Program-made: the position numbers and the translations under genes
Source of the DNA: Micromonospora tarapacensis
Lineage (GTDB): Bacteria > Actinomycetota > Actinomycetes > Mycobacteriales > Micromonosporaceae
DNA: 64,000 nucleotides
Reading direction: 5' to 3'
Assembly (NCBI RefSeq): GCF_019697375.1
Contig: NZ_JAHCDI010000003.1
Span: 930,001-994,000, forward strand
Notes under the pieces: model-generated
Told to the model about the DNA's origin: nothing
The model's input: only the letters and a program-made list of their open reading frames with translations
The model's database searches: none
In this document: positions 35,660 through 43,580 of the stretch, piece after piece
How positions within the stretch are numbered: position 1 is the first letter of the stretch
Layout: every line of letters begins with the position of its first letter

Positions 35660-35820
35660 ATTCGCGCTCATGACGCTTGGCGGTGCCGGGCTCGTTGCTC
35701 GCCGGATCACCGATCCTGGCCGGCTCTCCATCAAACCCGGGGCTTGACACGATTCGGACCGTCGCTGGTTCTCCACAGGCGGGCGGGGTGGGTAGGGTGC
35801 GCATGGGTCGCCTCCATGGG

Positions 35821-35873
35821 GCGATCAAGGCCCCGGTCAAGCGCTCGCAACGCTGGCCGGGGCCGTTGATCGC
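35821..35873. repeat. Long near-perfect inverted repeat at the left element end
   Basis: Positions 35821-35836 (GCGATCAAGGCCCCGG) pair with 35857-35873 with a single bulged base, and the 20-base loop contains a smaller AGCG/CGCT pair. It marks the point where composition becomes element-like. Possible roles are part of the attachment site, a terminator insulating the element, or a transfer or replication signal. None is proven. Confidence 0.6.
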
Positions 35874-35989
35874 TGGACAAATCAGCAAACTGCAGTTGGC
35901 CTACGTAAGCAAGAGATTGCGCACGGCTACTAGGCCAAATATGCATCGCGAATCGGACGCCTCGTTTGGCGAGTGAGATCGTCTGCCAT

Positions 35990-36232
35990 GTGGCCAACCG
36001 ACTAGCGGACGTTGTGCGCGCGTTTCACATGGCGCAGGCCACCGCTGCTGCCTCTGCCCAGCGCGCAGCCGAGGATCGGGAGAAGGTCACCGAGGCCCGG
36101 GACAAGCTCGCCGACGCCATTGTGGAGGCGTCCCGAGACGGCATGCGCCAGATCGACATCGTGCGGGTAACCGGTTACACCCGCGAGCGGGTCCGCCAAG
36201 TCCTCCGCGCCCACGGCGTCACCCCGGATTAG
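35990..36232 (+). CDS. Small helix-turn-helix protein (sigma region 4-like)
   Basis: This protein has about 80 residues from the GTG at 35990; a TTG at 35966 is also possible. The first half is a charged helix or coiled coil (AQRAAEDREKVTEARDKLAD). The second half is a sigma-region-4-like HTH (ASRDGMRQIDIVRVTGYTRERVRQVLRAHG). Such small HTH proteins are frequent in actinomycete integrative elements and often regulate excision or transfer. It is the first gene inside the left end, and its target is unknown. Confidence 0.6.
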   Translation: MANRLADVVRAFHMAQATAAASAQRAAEDREKVTEARDKLADAIVEASRDGMRQIDIVRVTGYTRERVRQVLRAHGVTPD

Positions 36233-36411
36233 CCCCGCGCACGGCTGACCACGCCTGACGCGGTTGTACCCGGGTTGTACCTGGCCATATCGAAGATCAG
36301 CCCTGGTCAGCGTTTCCGCTGGTCATACGTGGTGCACCTGATCGGAGGTCTTTCGAACCCGGACTATGAAGCGCGGCGGCTACTGGACGCCGCACCATCG
36401 TGGGCCGCCAA

Positions 36412-38127
36412 CTAGGCTCCGGACTCCTCGGACTCATCGCCCGCAAGAGCGTCCATGGCGTCAAGGAGTGCATCGGCAGGCTCGGCCGGAAGGAAGCGGT
36501 CGCTGAGTGCATCCAGCAGGTCAATCGCGGAACGCAGCATTGAATCGAACGCGGCTTGGTGACCGTCCTCCTCGACCCGGAAGTGCCGGGCAGCCTTCTC
36601 GTATGTCGCGCCCTTGACATGGGCGGGCCCGCTGCGAAGCGCTTGCAGATTGCGCAGGAATTCCAGCCGCATGCCTGCGGGGTGAAAGCCCTCGGTCGCG
36701 AGGAACTTCTCAAACTTGGCGATCCCTTTGTCGCCATCGGCTACCTCAGTACGTTGCGCTAGCTCGGCTTCGTTGAGTCTCTCGATCAGAACCTTGGCAA
36801 GCGCCATAGTCTGGTTGTCAAAGTCGGCCTGATTCCCGTCGCTCGGTATGTGCAACGTCCCCAAATAATGTGCGTCGGCAGCCTTGAGAGGCTTATACAG
36901 ATTCCAATCGAAAGCTTCTGACCATCGCGTTCGGAACCGCTCATAGCGCAGCTTAAATAGCAGATCGGACGCCTCGGGGTTCAGCCATTGCCCTAGAATG
37001 CTGCGGCCGAAGTAGGTGTCGCTCATCTGGCCATCCGGCGGAATGTTGAAGCTGCGCCAGTACATCTGCTCCTTGTGCGGCATGTGCCCGAGGTCGCCGA
37101 GGAATACCGTTACATACTGCGCATGGTTGTTGTCGATCCGGACACTCCAGAGTCCGCCGCAAGTGATATGACTGTCTTCCACGGAGTAGCGGCGAGCATC
37201 GCCGTAGTACTTACCAAGAACATCTCGCTTGAAGAAGACAGGCGTCAAGAATTGAGGCGCGGAAGGGTTCTTGCCAAAGAAGTTAGCAAGCTTGTCTTCA
37301 TTGCAAGTAAAGAGGACTTCGTCGCCGTCCTCGTCGAGCCCGATAATGAAGTCTTCGTACTTCCGATTCGTCGTCCAGGGTGTAGCCCTGCGCCGTTTGG
37401 GCGTCCCACGGATGACCTTCTTGCCACGGAGACGACCGAAGCTCTTGTACGAGTTGGACATCCAATCTTCGCAAGAATCCACAAAGTAGCGATAGATGCA
37501 GTCGTCGGCTCGAGCGCTCTGCTCAATCCGTTCGATGCCGATTTCGGCCAGGCTCCTTGGCGAGTAGCGATCGAATTCGAAGAAGAGCAGCATGCACATG
37601 TCTCGCGCGGTCAGGTACTCCTTAACGTAACTGAGCCGCGCCTGCACGCGCTTGCCATCAATGCGCACGACCGGAATATCGTCGCCAGCCTCGTCTATGG
37701 CGATCAAGTTTCCCGCCTTCTTGTCCTCGTAGAGGTTGTGGAAGTGGCGAAACTCCTCGGATATCTCAAAGTATGAGTTGTGCATCCCGGCAAACTCGCG
37801 ACAGTAGACGAACGGCTCAACTGGCTCGTCACCTAGGCGGAGGTACCGATAGGTGTCATCGCCGTATTCTACAAAGGTGACGCCAGTTGAACCTATCCTG
37901 AGATCCCAGTCGAGCTCGGCCAAGGAAACCGAGAGGTGGTCAGGAGAGACGAGTGCACAGAACCGCGCGTTCTTCACGCCGGGGCTGTCGTCGATCTCGT
38001 ATAGAGTAATCCAGGTCTCCGTACCCATGCGCTCTTCGACGTACTCGCGAAGATCTACAAAGGTCAGATATGCCTCGTTGCTGAGCTTGATTTGCACGCT
38101 GTCACTCGCCTCATAAAATTGGAGCAT
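36412..38127 (-). CDS. Large cargo protein with C-terminal HEPN-type motif
   Basis: This 571-residue soluble protein has no close family that I recognise. Residues 1-400 form an alpha/beta region with scattered conserved-looking aromatic patches (FVYCREFAGMHNSYFEIS, MYWRSFNIPPDGQ). Residues 405-571 are helical and include FLRNLQALRSGPAHVKGATY, where Arg498 and His503 form the R-x4-H motif of HEPN ribonuclease domains, with the usual LRSGxAHxKG surroundings. A unique N-terminal region before a HEPN domain is the layout of ApeA-like and other abortive-infection proteins. I infer an RNase effector for phage defence. Codon use is AT-rich compared with the host. Confidence 0.6.
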   Translation of the reverse strand: MLQFYEASDSVQIKLSNEAYLTFVDLREYVEERMGTETWITLYEIDDSPGVKNARFCALVSPDHLSVSLAELDWDLRIGSTGVTFVEYGDDTYRYLRLGDEPVEPFVYCREFAGMHNSYFEISEEFRHFHNLYEDKKAGNLIAIDEAGDDIPVVRIDGKRVQARLSYVKEYLTARDMCMLLFFEFDRYSPRSLAEIGIERIEQSARADDCIYRYFVDSCEDWMSNSYKSFGRLRGKKVIRGTPKRRRATPWTTNRKYEDFIIGLDEDGDEVLFTCNEDKLANFFGKNPSAPQFLTPVFFKRDVLGKYYGDARRYSVEDSHITCGGLWSVRIDNNHAQYVTVFLGDLGHMPHKEQMYWRSFNIPPDGQMSDTYFGRSILGQWLNPEASDLLFKLRYERFRTRWSEAFDWNLYKPLKAADAHYLGTLHIPSDGNQADFDNQTMALAKVLIERLNEAELAQRTEVADGDKGIAKFEKFLATEGFHPAGMRLEFLRNLQALRSGPAHVKGATYEKAARHFRVEEDGHQAAFDSMLRSAIDLLDALSDRFLPAEPADALLDAMDALAGDESEESGA

Positions 38128-38136
38128 CCAAACTCA

Positions 38137-38352
38137 TTATCTCACGGGCAATGCCGCCCGCATAGTGATTAACCAGCCGATGCGCCCTGCCCAGTTCTGG
38201 ATTGGCTTTGAAGGGGACTTCTTCTGGGTAACGGGTCTTTGGCTAATAGATGTTCCGTCGTCACCCCACGCCAAGCCGACGGCTGCTACGAGCCCAATTG
38301 CGATGGCCGCAAGTGGTGAGATTCTAGGTCTTGTGTCGACCGGGAGTTTCAA
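38137..38352 (-). pseudogene. Truncated copy of the neighbouring membrane-anchored gene
   Basis: This 71-codon frame begins with KLPVDTRPRISPLAAIAIGL and VAAVGLAWG. That matches the membrane segment of the next gene upstream (KRKLPPLAAVAIGLIAVVGL, then VWG) almost position for position. After the helix the sequence turns into an unrelated basic tail and stops. It looks like a duplicated copy that lost its ectodomain, although expression of a short membrane peptide cannot be excluded. Confidence 0.55.
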
Positions 38353-38357
38353 GACGA

Positions 38358-38942
38358 CTATCTCTTAAATGCTGGCAAGTTTATCGTAATATCAACTGTT
38401 GTTCTGTCACTCGGTGGATTGTCGCGCTTGGTTACCGTGCAGAATTGGTCTCCCGCGCCGGTATAGGTCCTACTACCGTATTCGGTGACCAGAAGTACAA
38501 CACTTCCTTCAGCTAGGTCGGCATACGGGCTTCGCTGTCCGGTTCGGTCTGCGAGCAGCCGGTTGTCTTCGGCGTTGGCTCGGGACGAATCGTCGACAAG
38601 CGAGAATCCAACTTCCTTGGCGGCCGTCGAGACCAGATCGGACGCTGTTGCTCTATTGCCCGGCACTTCGTAGATCGCATGATAGTTCGGCGCGTCATTG
38701 TCTGACCCTCTGCCCGCGTCGCCCCGACTGCACATCTTCACGCCCCCCGCCTTCACCAGCGCCTCTTCCAACGGCTTCGCCACTTCCTCAGCGTAATTGG
38801 CTGTGGATTTAGTGTTGAGTGCGCCGTATAACGCAACAACACCCCATACCAGACCGACGACGGCTATAAGACCGATTGCGACAGCCGCCAGTGGTGGGAG
38901 CTTACGTTTCGGGGCAGATGATTTTGTGTTTGAGGTTTTCAA
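38358..38942 (-). CDS. Single-pass membrane protein with extracellular domain
   Basis: This protein has 194 residues from a TTG at 38942, preceded by AGGAA at good distance; a longer frame to 39224 has no support. A basic N-terminus is followed by one membrane helix (LPPLAAVAIGLIAVVGLVWG). An ectodomain of about 150 residues with two cysteines follows (GGVKMCSRGD, QFCTVTKRD). The topology suggests that the domain lies outside the cell. I do not recognise the family. A truncated duplicate lies directly downstream. Confidence 0.65.
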   Translation of the reverse strand: MKTSNTKSSAPKRKLPPLAAVAIGLIAVVGLVWGVVALYGALNTKSTANYAEEVAKPLEEALVKAGGVKMCSRGDAGRGSDNDAPNYHAIYEVPGNRATASDLVSTAAKEVGFSLVDDSSRANAEDNRLLADRTGQRSPYADLAEGSVVLLVTEYGSRTYTGAGDQFCTVTKRDNPPSDRTTVDITINLPAFKR

Positions 38943-39047
38943 GTGTGTATTCCTATTAAGTTGCCTTCCATTATATGGATAGCTCGCCACTATTGCAATG
39001 TGGCCAGAACTGACCCCTGCCGCCAGAGGCCGCGCATCGCGGCGCTC

Positions 39048-39076
39048 TTGCAATTGCAGGGAACTAATGTTATTCC
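39048..39076 (+). promoter_or_regulatory. Possible promoter of the cutinase-like gene
   Basis: TTGCAA (39048-39053) and TATTCC (39071-39076) are separated by 17 bases in an AT-richer gap, 84 bases upstream of the cutinase-like start. The match is modest. Confidence 0.3.
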
Positions 39077-39159
39077 TCAGTTCATGCCCTTCGATAAAGC
39101 GACCTGCGCTTGAGGGTAGAACATTCCCATCTCTCCAGTAAGAAAGCTGGTGATGCGCC

Positions 39160-40857
39160 GTGCGCGTAAACCGAAGATCCAGGTGGCAAGCAGCCGCGCT
39201 CAGCGCCGCAACGCTTGTCAGCACAAGCCTGCTGGCCGTCGTACCGGCAAGCCCGGCCTACGCTGACCCTGGCTGCCAGCAGGGCGGGGTGTATGTGCTC
39301 TGGGCGAGAGGCTCGGGCCAGACGCTTGGTGATGTCGAAGCGGCGCGGTTCAAGGAGCATGTCTACTACGCTCTTGGAACTGGCGGGGTTGGTCCGTATG
39401 ACTGGGCCGAACTCGGCAATCTGGACAACAACAGGGGTCAGGGCGAGCAGCCTGACGACCCGAACGAATTCCCCGCCGTCCCCGTCCCCTGGTCGCTCGT
39501 AACCGGCCAGTATTACGCCAGCGTCACCACTGGTACGAACGAGCTGATCGCTCACCTGAACGACCGGTACGCGGGCGACGGCCCCACTGGTGGTGGTAGC
39601 TGTTCCAACGAGACCCTCGTTATGGGCGGCTACTCGCAAGGTGCGCATGCAATTGGCGATGCCCTGGAACGAACTGGCTACGGCTCACTCAGCCAAGCCG
39701 CGAGGGACCACATCGGTTACGTCGCTCTTTACGGTGACCCCACGTCAAATCGGCTGTCGAGTCCGTGCCCGCTTTCAATGAGAGCGAACGCGCCCTGCGG
39801 CCAGGGAAACAATGCTGGCGCCCTGTACGGGCGGGGTGTTGTCTTTCCGGTTGCCTGGGCGGGGAGCTGGTGCGACCAATTCGACGGTGTTTGCAACCGG
39901 GCAAGCCAGTTCGGGTACAACGGGACTCTCGAAGGCAACCACACGTCAGCCTACCGCGACTGGTGGATCTGGCAGTCTGCGGCCGAAATCGCCCATGCCG
40001 CGCGTATCAAACGGTGCAGCTTCAACCCCTGCACTTCCAACCAGGTGTACATCACCAGCACCGCCGCCATCAACGGCAAAACAACTATCGGCTTCGGCAA
40101 CTGGACGGAGCAGGTCGGGCCGGGGAACGCAAACAAGATCGCGGCGGGCGGCTCCAACCAGCTCTTCATCCGGGGCGACGCAGCGGTGTTCGGCCGCAGC
40201 GGCATCGGCACTACCTGGATTCAGCAGGTGGGGCCGGGAAACGCAAACGCCATCGCCGTGAGTTCAACAGGCGTCGTGATGTTCATACGGGGCGACGCGG
40301 CGATCTTCGCCAAGCAAGGCGTTGGCAGCACCGTCTGGACGGAAGAAGTTGGCCCCGGTAACGCAGCCGCCATCGCAGTCGGCGGTAACACCCAGATGTT
40401 CATTCGGGGTGATGGGGCGATCTTTGCCAAGGACACCATCGGCGCAAACGGCTGGACTCAAGAAGTGGGTCCGGGGAACGCCACAAAGATCGCTGTCAGC
40501 TCGACCGGCGTACAAATGTTCATTCGTGGCGACGGCGCCGTCTTCGCCAAGCGCGGTATCGGCAATGGCGGTTGGGTTCAGGAAGTTGGACCCGGCAACG
40601 CCACAGCGATTGCTGTGGGCGGCGAGACCCAGATGTTCATCCGGGGTGATGGCGCTGTGTTCGCCAAAAACTGGATCGGTGACGGCGGCTGGGTGCAACA
40701 GACCAGTCCGGGCAACGCCCAGGCTATCGCCGTCTGCGACGACGGGACGCAGATGTTCCTACGCGGCGACGGAATGGTGTTCGCCAAGCGGGGGATTGCG
40801 GCCAACTGGACCGAGGAGACGAGCGCCGGTTCGGCCAACGCCATCGCTTGCGGGTAG
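39160..40857 (+). CDS. Secreted cutinase-family hydrolase fused to seven propeller-like repeats
   Basis: This is an exported protein of 565 residues. Residues 1-35 are a signal peptide (AALSAATLVSTSLLAVVPAS ending AYA). Residues 36-285 form a cutinase-type alpha/beta hydrolase: VYVLWARGSGQTLGDVEA, nucleophile Ser159 in GGYSQGAH, Asp in the Cys-bracketed CDQFDGVC, and His261 in GNHTSAY. Residues 293-565 are seven repeats of about 39 residues with the consensus QMFIRGDGAVFAKxxIG, then WxQEVGPGNAxxIAV, which suggests a seven-bladed propeller, possibly sugar-binding. Cutinases split cutin, polyester or triacylglycerol esters. The fusion would let the esterase dock on a surface. The GTG start has only a weak ribosome-binding site. 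Confidence 0.85.
   Translation: MRVNRRSRWQAAALSAATLVSTSLLAVVPASPAYADPGCQQGGVYVLWARGSGQTLGDVEAARFKEHVYYALGTGGVGPYDWAELGNLDNNRGQGEQPDDPNEFPAVPVPWSLVTGQYYASVTTGTNELIAHLNDRYAGDGPTGGGSCSNETLVMGGYSQGAHAIGDALERTGYGSLSQAARDHIGYVALYGDPTSNRLSSPCPLSMRANAPCGQGNNAGALYGRGVVFPVAWAGSWCDQFDGVCNRASQFGYNGTLEGNHTSAYRDWWIWQSAAEIAHAARIKRCSFNPCTSNQVYITSTAAINGKTTIGFGNWTEQVGPGNANKIAAGGSNQLFIRGDAAVFGRSGIGTTWIQQVGPGNANAIAVSSTGVVMFIRGDAAIFAKQGVGSTVWTEEVGPGNAAAIAVGGNTQMFIRGDGAIFAKDTIGANGWTQEVGPGNATKIAVSSTGVQMFIRGDGAVFAKRGIGNGGWVQEVGPGNATAIAVGGETQMFIRGDGAVFAKNWIGDGGWVQQTSPGNAQAIAVCDDGTQMFLRGDGMVFAKRGIAANWTEETSAGSANAIACG
40057..40857 (+). repeat. Seven approximately 117-bp tandem repeats within the cutinase-like gene
   Basis: The DNA encoding the seven propeller repeats is itself repetitive, with recurring blocks such as TGGGTTCAGGAAGTTGGACC-like and ATGTTCATTCGGGG-like stretches in register. 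Divergence between copies is moderate, so the array is not brand new. Confidence 0.7.
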
Positions 40858-41052
40858 ACCGCACGCACTCCACAGCGGTAACGCAGTAGTGAGCTAGGCC
40901 TGTCACTTCGGATGGGGAGGAATTCTGCTGAATGTAAGCAGCGCCCGCCGAGAGCGACATCTCGGCACCTACCTTGGGGCTTCATATATGTATGGAGGTT
41001 CGGGGCAGGTGCTAGGTTGGGTCGACTTCAGTTTCAGGCGATTGTCAGACCC

Positions 41053-41086
41053 GAAGGCGTCGACGTTAGGGTTAACGTCGCCTTCG
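41053..41086. terminator. Bidirectional hairpin between cutinase-like and XRE genes
   Basis: GAAGGCG...ACGTTA on the left pairs with TAACGT...CGCCTTC on the right with a small bulge. GCGTTTTGT follows on the plus strand, giving a terminator for convergent genes. Confidence 0.55.
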
Positions 41087-41127
41087 CGTTTTGTAGGGTG
41101 ACGTCGGCCCGCCACAGATTACCGCGT

Positions 41128-41970
41128 TCACCGCTCCTGCAGCTCGGCAATCGCCCGGCTGATTATCTCCCGCGCTGGCTTGCCCACGACGGCCGACGCC
41201 TGCAGGAGCGCGAACGCCCGTGAGTACACCGCGATCTCACGGGGCTGCGTGACCTCCAACCCGGCTGACATGGTCTCGATCTGCACCATCCGCTCGTCGA
41301 AGATCCAGAAGCTGCCCTGCGCCAGGCATTTCCGCTCGCCAGCGGCGGGGATGATCCCCAGGCTCACTCGCGGCAGCGACATCACGGCCAGTACACGGTC
41401 AAGCTGCCCGAGCATGACGTCTGTGCCGCCGACGCGGGTTCGTAGCGTCTGCTCCTCCAGGACGAACACAAACCGCCGGTCGCCGGTGTACAGCACCTTC
41501 TGGCGCTCCATGCGGGCGGCAACGGCTGCTTCGGTGTCGTTGGGCAGGTCGAGGAAGTCCGCCCAGAACTCGAAGATGGCAGCGGCATACTCGGCCGTGT
41601 GGAACAGGCCGGGTATGACGGTGTTCTCGTAGCCACGGAAGAGCTTGGTGCGCTCGTACATCGGGACGGACGAGACGTGCGTTTGCTTCAAACCCGCCCG
41701 AAGTTGGCGCTGCCACTCGATGTACATCGACTCGATGGCGCGCACCGTCGCCACGAGGTCGGGTATCTGGTCCTCCGCGCCGCAGGCTTGGCACCAGGCG
41801 CGCATGTCCGCCTCGCTCGGCGTCTGGGTGCCGTGTTCGAGCTTGCTGATCTTTGTGTAGTGCCAGCGGCAGTGGTCAGCGAGAGCCCGCCCCGTGAGAC
41901 CGGCATCTTTCCTGATCTCACGGAGGCGGACGCCCAGAGCTTCGCGCGCTTGCTTGACGGGGGCGGTCAA
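41128..41970 (-). CDS. XRE-family regulator with DUF5753 domain
   Basis: This 280-residue protein has an N-terminal XRE helix-turn-helix (LGVRLREIRKDAGLTGRALA, KISKLEHGTQTPSEADMR). The C-terminal DUF5753 domain reads MYERTKLFRGYENTVIPGL, TAEYAAAIFEFW, QLDRVLAVMSLPRVSLGIIP. These regulators are abundant in streptomycetes and relatives and are usually followed by a small partner protein; here the partner genes lie upstream. The start is a TTG one base after the stop of the DUF6879 gene, so the three minus-strand genes from 42880 to 41128 form an operon. Confidence 0.88.
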   Translation of the reverse strand: MTAPVKQAREALGVRLREIRKDAGLTGRALADHCRWHYTKISKLEHGTQTPSEADMRAWCQACGAEDQIPDLVATVRAIESMYIEWQRQLRAGLKQTHVSSVPMYERTKLFRGYENTVIPGLFHTAEYAAAIFEFWADFLDLPNDTEAAVAARMERQKVLYTGDRRFVFVLEEQTLRTRVGGTDVMLGQLDRVLAVMSLPRVSLGIIPAAGERKCLAQGSFWIFDERMVQIETMSAGLEVTQPREIAVYSRAFALLQASAVVGKPAREIISRAIAELQER

Positions 41971-41971
41971 C

Positions 41972-42502
41972 TTACGCGGGCTTGTACTCGTGATGCGGGG
42001 TGGCCAGTACCCAGGCGGCCTCGAACGCCGCCCAGCACGAGCGCACCACGTCGGGGTCGGTGGTCATCTCGTGGTCGAGCACCAGGCCGTCACCCGAGAA
42101 GTGCGTGAACGCCACCGTTTCCTGATCGAACATCCAGCAGTCATTGCCAGGCAGCAGGAGCGTTGACGCCTTGCGGCGCGGCAACCACCGCACGTCCTCA
42201 CCTGCCTTCACGAGGTTGAAGGCGTCCAGCCACTCGAACCGGATGTAGTCGGTGACCGGCTCCGACACGATCCGCAGACGCCGGAAGCTCTTACCTGCCG
42301 CCACGTTGGCCGCCATCAGGTCAAACCACGGCTGCCACCACACCGCCTCTTCCTCGGGGTCGAGCGGTTCGCCGCGTAGCCAGGTCTGGAACCGGCTCCG
42401 TTCGATGTCGGTCGAGTAGATGTCTCGCATTTCGAGGTGCAGCGCTTCCCGCTGGTATGACGTGAAGTAGCCGTCGCGCTGCTCTTCGGAAATCGGTTCC
42501 AC
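41972..42502 (-). CDS. DUF6879-family protein
   Basis: This 176-residue protein has the DUF6879 features: FTSYQREALHLEMRDIY near the start, FRRLRIVSEPVTDYIRFEWL, GEDVRWLPRRKAS and LLPGNDCWMFDQETVAFTHF. The family regularly occurs beside XRE-DUF5753 regulators and is thought to be their partner. Its GTG start directly abuts the stop of the upstream gene. The biochemical role is unknown. Confidence 0.82.
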   Translation of the reverse strand: MEPISEEQRDGYFTSYQREALHLEMRDIYSTDIERSRFQTWLRGEPLDPEEEAVWWQPWFDLMAANVAAGKSFRRLRIVSEPVTDYIRFEWLDAFNLVKAGEDVRWLPRRKASTLLLPGNDCWMFDQETVAFTHFSGDGLVLDHEMTTDPDVVRSCWAAFEAAWVLATPHHEYKPA

Positions 42503-42880
42503 CTACGCTCCAATGAGTAGTGCCTGCATGGCGGCCTTGGGTACCTCCACGCACGTCTCATAATCCGGGATGGTCATCTGGCCGAGCGCTTCGGTGTCGC
42601 CGACGCGCTCGCCCTGGATGATGTAGTTGCCGCTGTCGAGCACATGCACGATGGGCGGCACACGGTTGGTGACGTCGCCCTCCATGCCGTCGAGTGCCAA
42701 GAAGCCAAGCAGCCTGGCGGGTACTTCCACCACCGTCTCACTGTCGCTGACATCCAGCCGCGCCAGCACATCGGGGTCGGTGACGATCCACCCCTGCACG
42801 ATGTAACTGTCCTTGTCACTGGCGTACAGGGTCGGTGAGTTGCTGGGGGTGCTCTCCTTGCCGAGGAACCGTAGCCGCAC
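42503..42880 (-). CDS. Small protein with internal duplication, in the XRE/DUF6879 operon
   Basis: This 125-residue protein consists of two copies of one unit. The first runs YASDKDSYIVQGWIVTDPDV to SETVVEVPARLLG; the second runs VLDSGNYIIQGERVGDTEAL to YETCVEVPKAAM. Each unit looks like a small beta hairpin pair plus helix. It is the first gene of the operon with DUF6879 and XRE-DUF5753, with GGGAG before its GTG. I know no function; its place suggests a third component of the same regulatory module. Confidence 0.65.
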   Translation of the reverse strand: MRLRFLGKESTPSNSPTLYASDKDSYIVQGWIVTDPDVLARLDVSDSETVVEVPARLLGFLALDGMEGDVTNRVPPIVHVLDSGNYIIQGERVGDTEALGQMTIPDYETCVEVPKAAMQALLIGA

Positions 42881-43162
42881 GATCTTCTCCCTGTCGTCGG
42901 GCTTGCGAGAGGTTGCGCCGGACGTACCTACCCTTGATGCCGCCGAGCAACAATGTCAAGAGATGCGAGGCGGATTCATCGAGAGGGGACGTCGCCGGAT
43001 CTGCCTGGTGCGCGCGGAGTGTTGATCAAGAGCGCGGTGTGCCAAGCCCAAGCAACATGCGGCAACTTCGTTCCGGCCGCGTCAACTGTCGCTCTAGCGT
43101 CAGCCAACGTCTTGGCAACGCACACAGGTGTGGTGCGGCGAGTTCCAAGGATGGTGGCACAA

Positions 43163-43315
43163 ATGATCATCGTTTCGGTGGTGGCCGCCTTGGCGGTGGG
43201 CTTCTTGGCCGGGCTCCTCGCGTTCAAGGTGCGCACCAGGTGGTGCCCATCCTGCGGGGCGACCACCATCACGCTCGATGAGCGCCGACGACAGATCGAG
43301 CACACGGCGCGATGA
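43163..43315 (+). CDS. Small membrane protein with CPSC motif
   Basis: This protein has about 50 residues. One membrane helix (IIVSVVAALAVGFLAGLLAF) is followed by a short tail with WCPSCGATTITLDERRRQIE, in which a single CPSC pair could bind metal or form a disulphide. The ATG at 43163 has AAGGATGG about ten bases upstream. A longer frame back to 42953 reads as non-coding. It may head the tiny-gene operon that follows. Confidence 0.5.
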   Translation: MIIVSVVAALAVGFLAGLLAFKVRTRWCPSCGATTITLDERRRQIEHTAR

Positions 43316-43349
43316 GCCGGACGCTTAACCGTGACGCTCTGGACGCCTC

Positions 43350-43580
43350 ATGATCCCGCCGGTCAGGGTGCGCGAACTCATCCACCTGCGCCCGCAGGAC
43401 TACGAAGACGGCACCGCCGGGCTGACGCTGCGTGTCACGGCGGTTCCGGCCGAGCTGGTTGACCCCGAGTGGGTCGAGATCAAGGGCATAAAGATCCTGT
43501 TCAACGGCGACCGCGCCGAGGAGATGACTGTGCGCGTGCGCGTGGCAGCCCTGCTCGCCAAGGAGTGGGGTGGCCCGTGA
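43350..43580 (+). CDS. Small element protein, first of a coupled tiny-gene run
   Basis: This 76-residue, mostly beta protein (LTLRVTAVPAELVDPEWVEI, KILFNGDRAEEMTVRVRVA) has no membrane segment. Its stop overlaps the GTG of the next gene (GTGA). The function is unknown. The opening RVRELIHLRPQDYEDG resembles starts of uncharacterised proteins carried on actinomycete plasmids and elements. Confidence 0.6.
   Translation: MIPPVRVRELIHLRPQDYEDGTAGLTLRVTAVPAELVDPEWVEIKGIKILFNGDRAEEMTVRVRVAALLAKEWGGP

Larger units (their letters stand above)
35552..35989. other. Left border region of the integrated element
   Basis: No credible gene lies here. Composition changes from host-like GC-rich sequence to more AT-rich sequence near 35875. 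The stretch holds two long inverted repeats (35619-35659 and 35821-35873). I looked for a copy of the tRNA-Arg 3' end and found none, as expected for a serine integrase with a very short core. The left attachment site is therefore not fixed to the base. Confidence 0.5.

Noticed and set aside
35678..35687. Ten-base match GGCGGTGCCG shared with the tRNA-Arg terminator (near 56686-56695), as a possible attachment core
   Set aside because: A GC-rich ten-mer is expected by chance in this genome, and the right-hand copy lies inside the tRNA terminator stem-loop, which appears intact.
36277..36417. 46-codon frame ending in LLDAAPSWAAN downstream of the small HTH gene
   Set aside because: It is in frame with the HTH gene beyond its TAG stop and has only a TTG start without a ribosome-binding site. 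It could be a decayed extension, but nothing supports expression.
39082..39648. Minus-strand 188-codon frame opposite the cutinase-like gene
   Set aside because: It has no recognisable domain, and the opposite strand has a signal peptide and a full catalytic triad.
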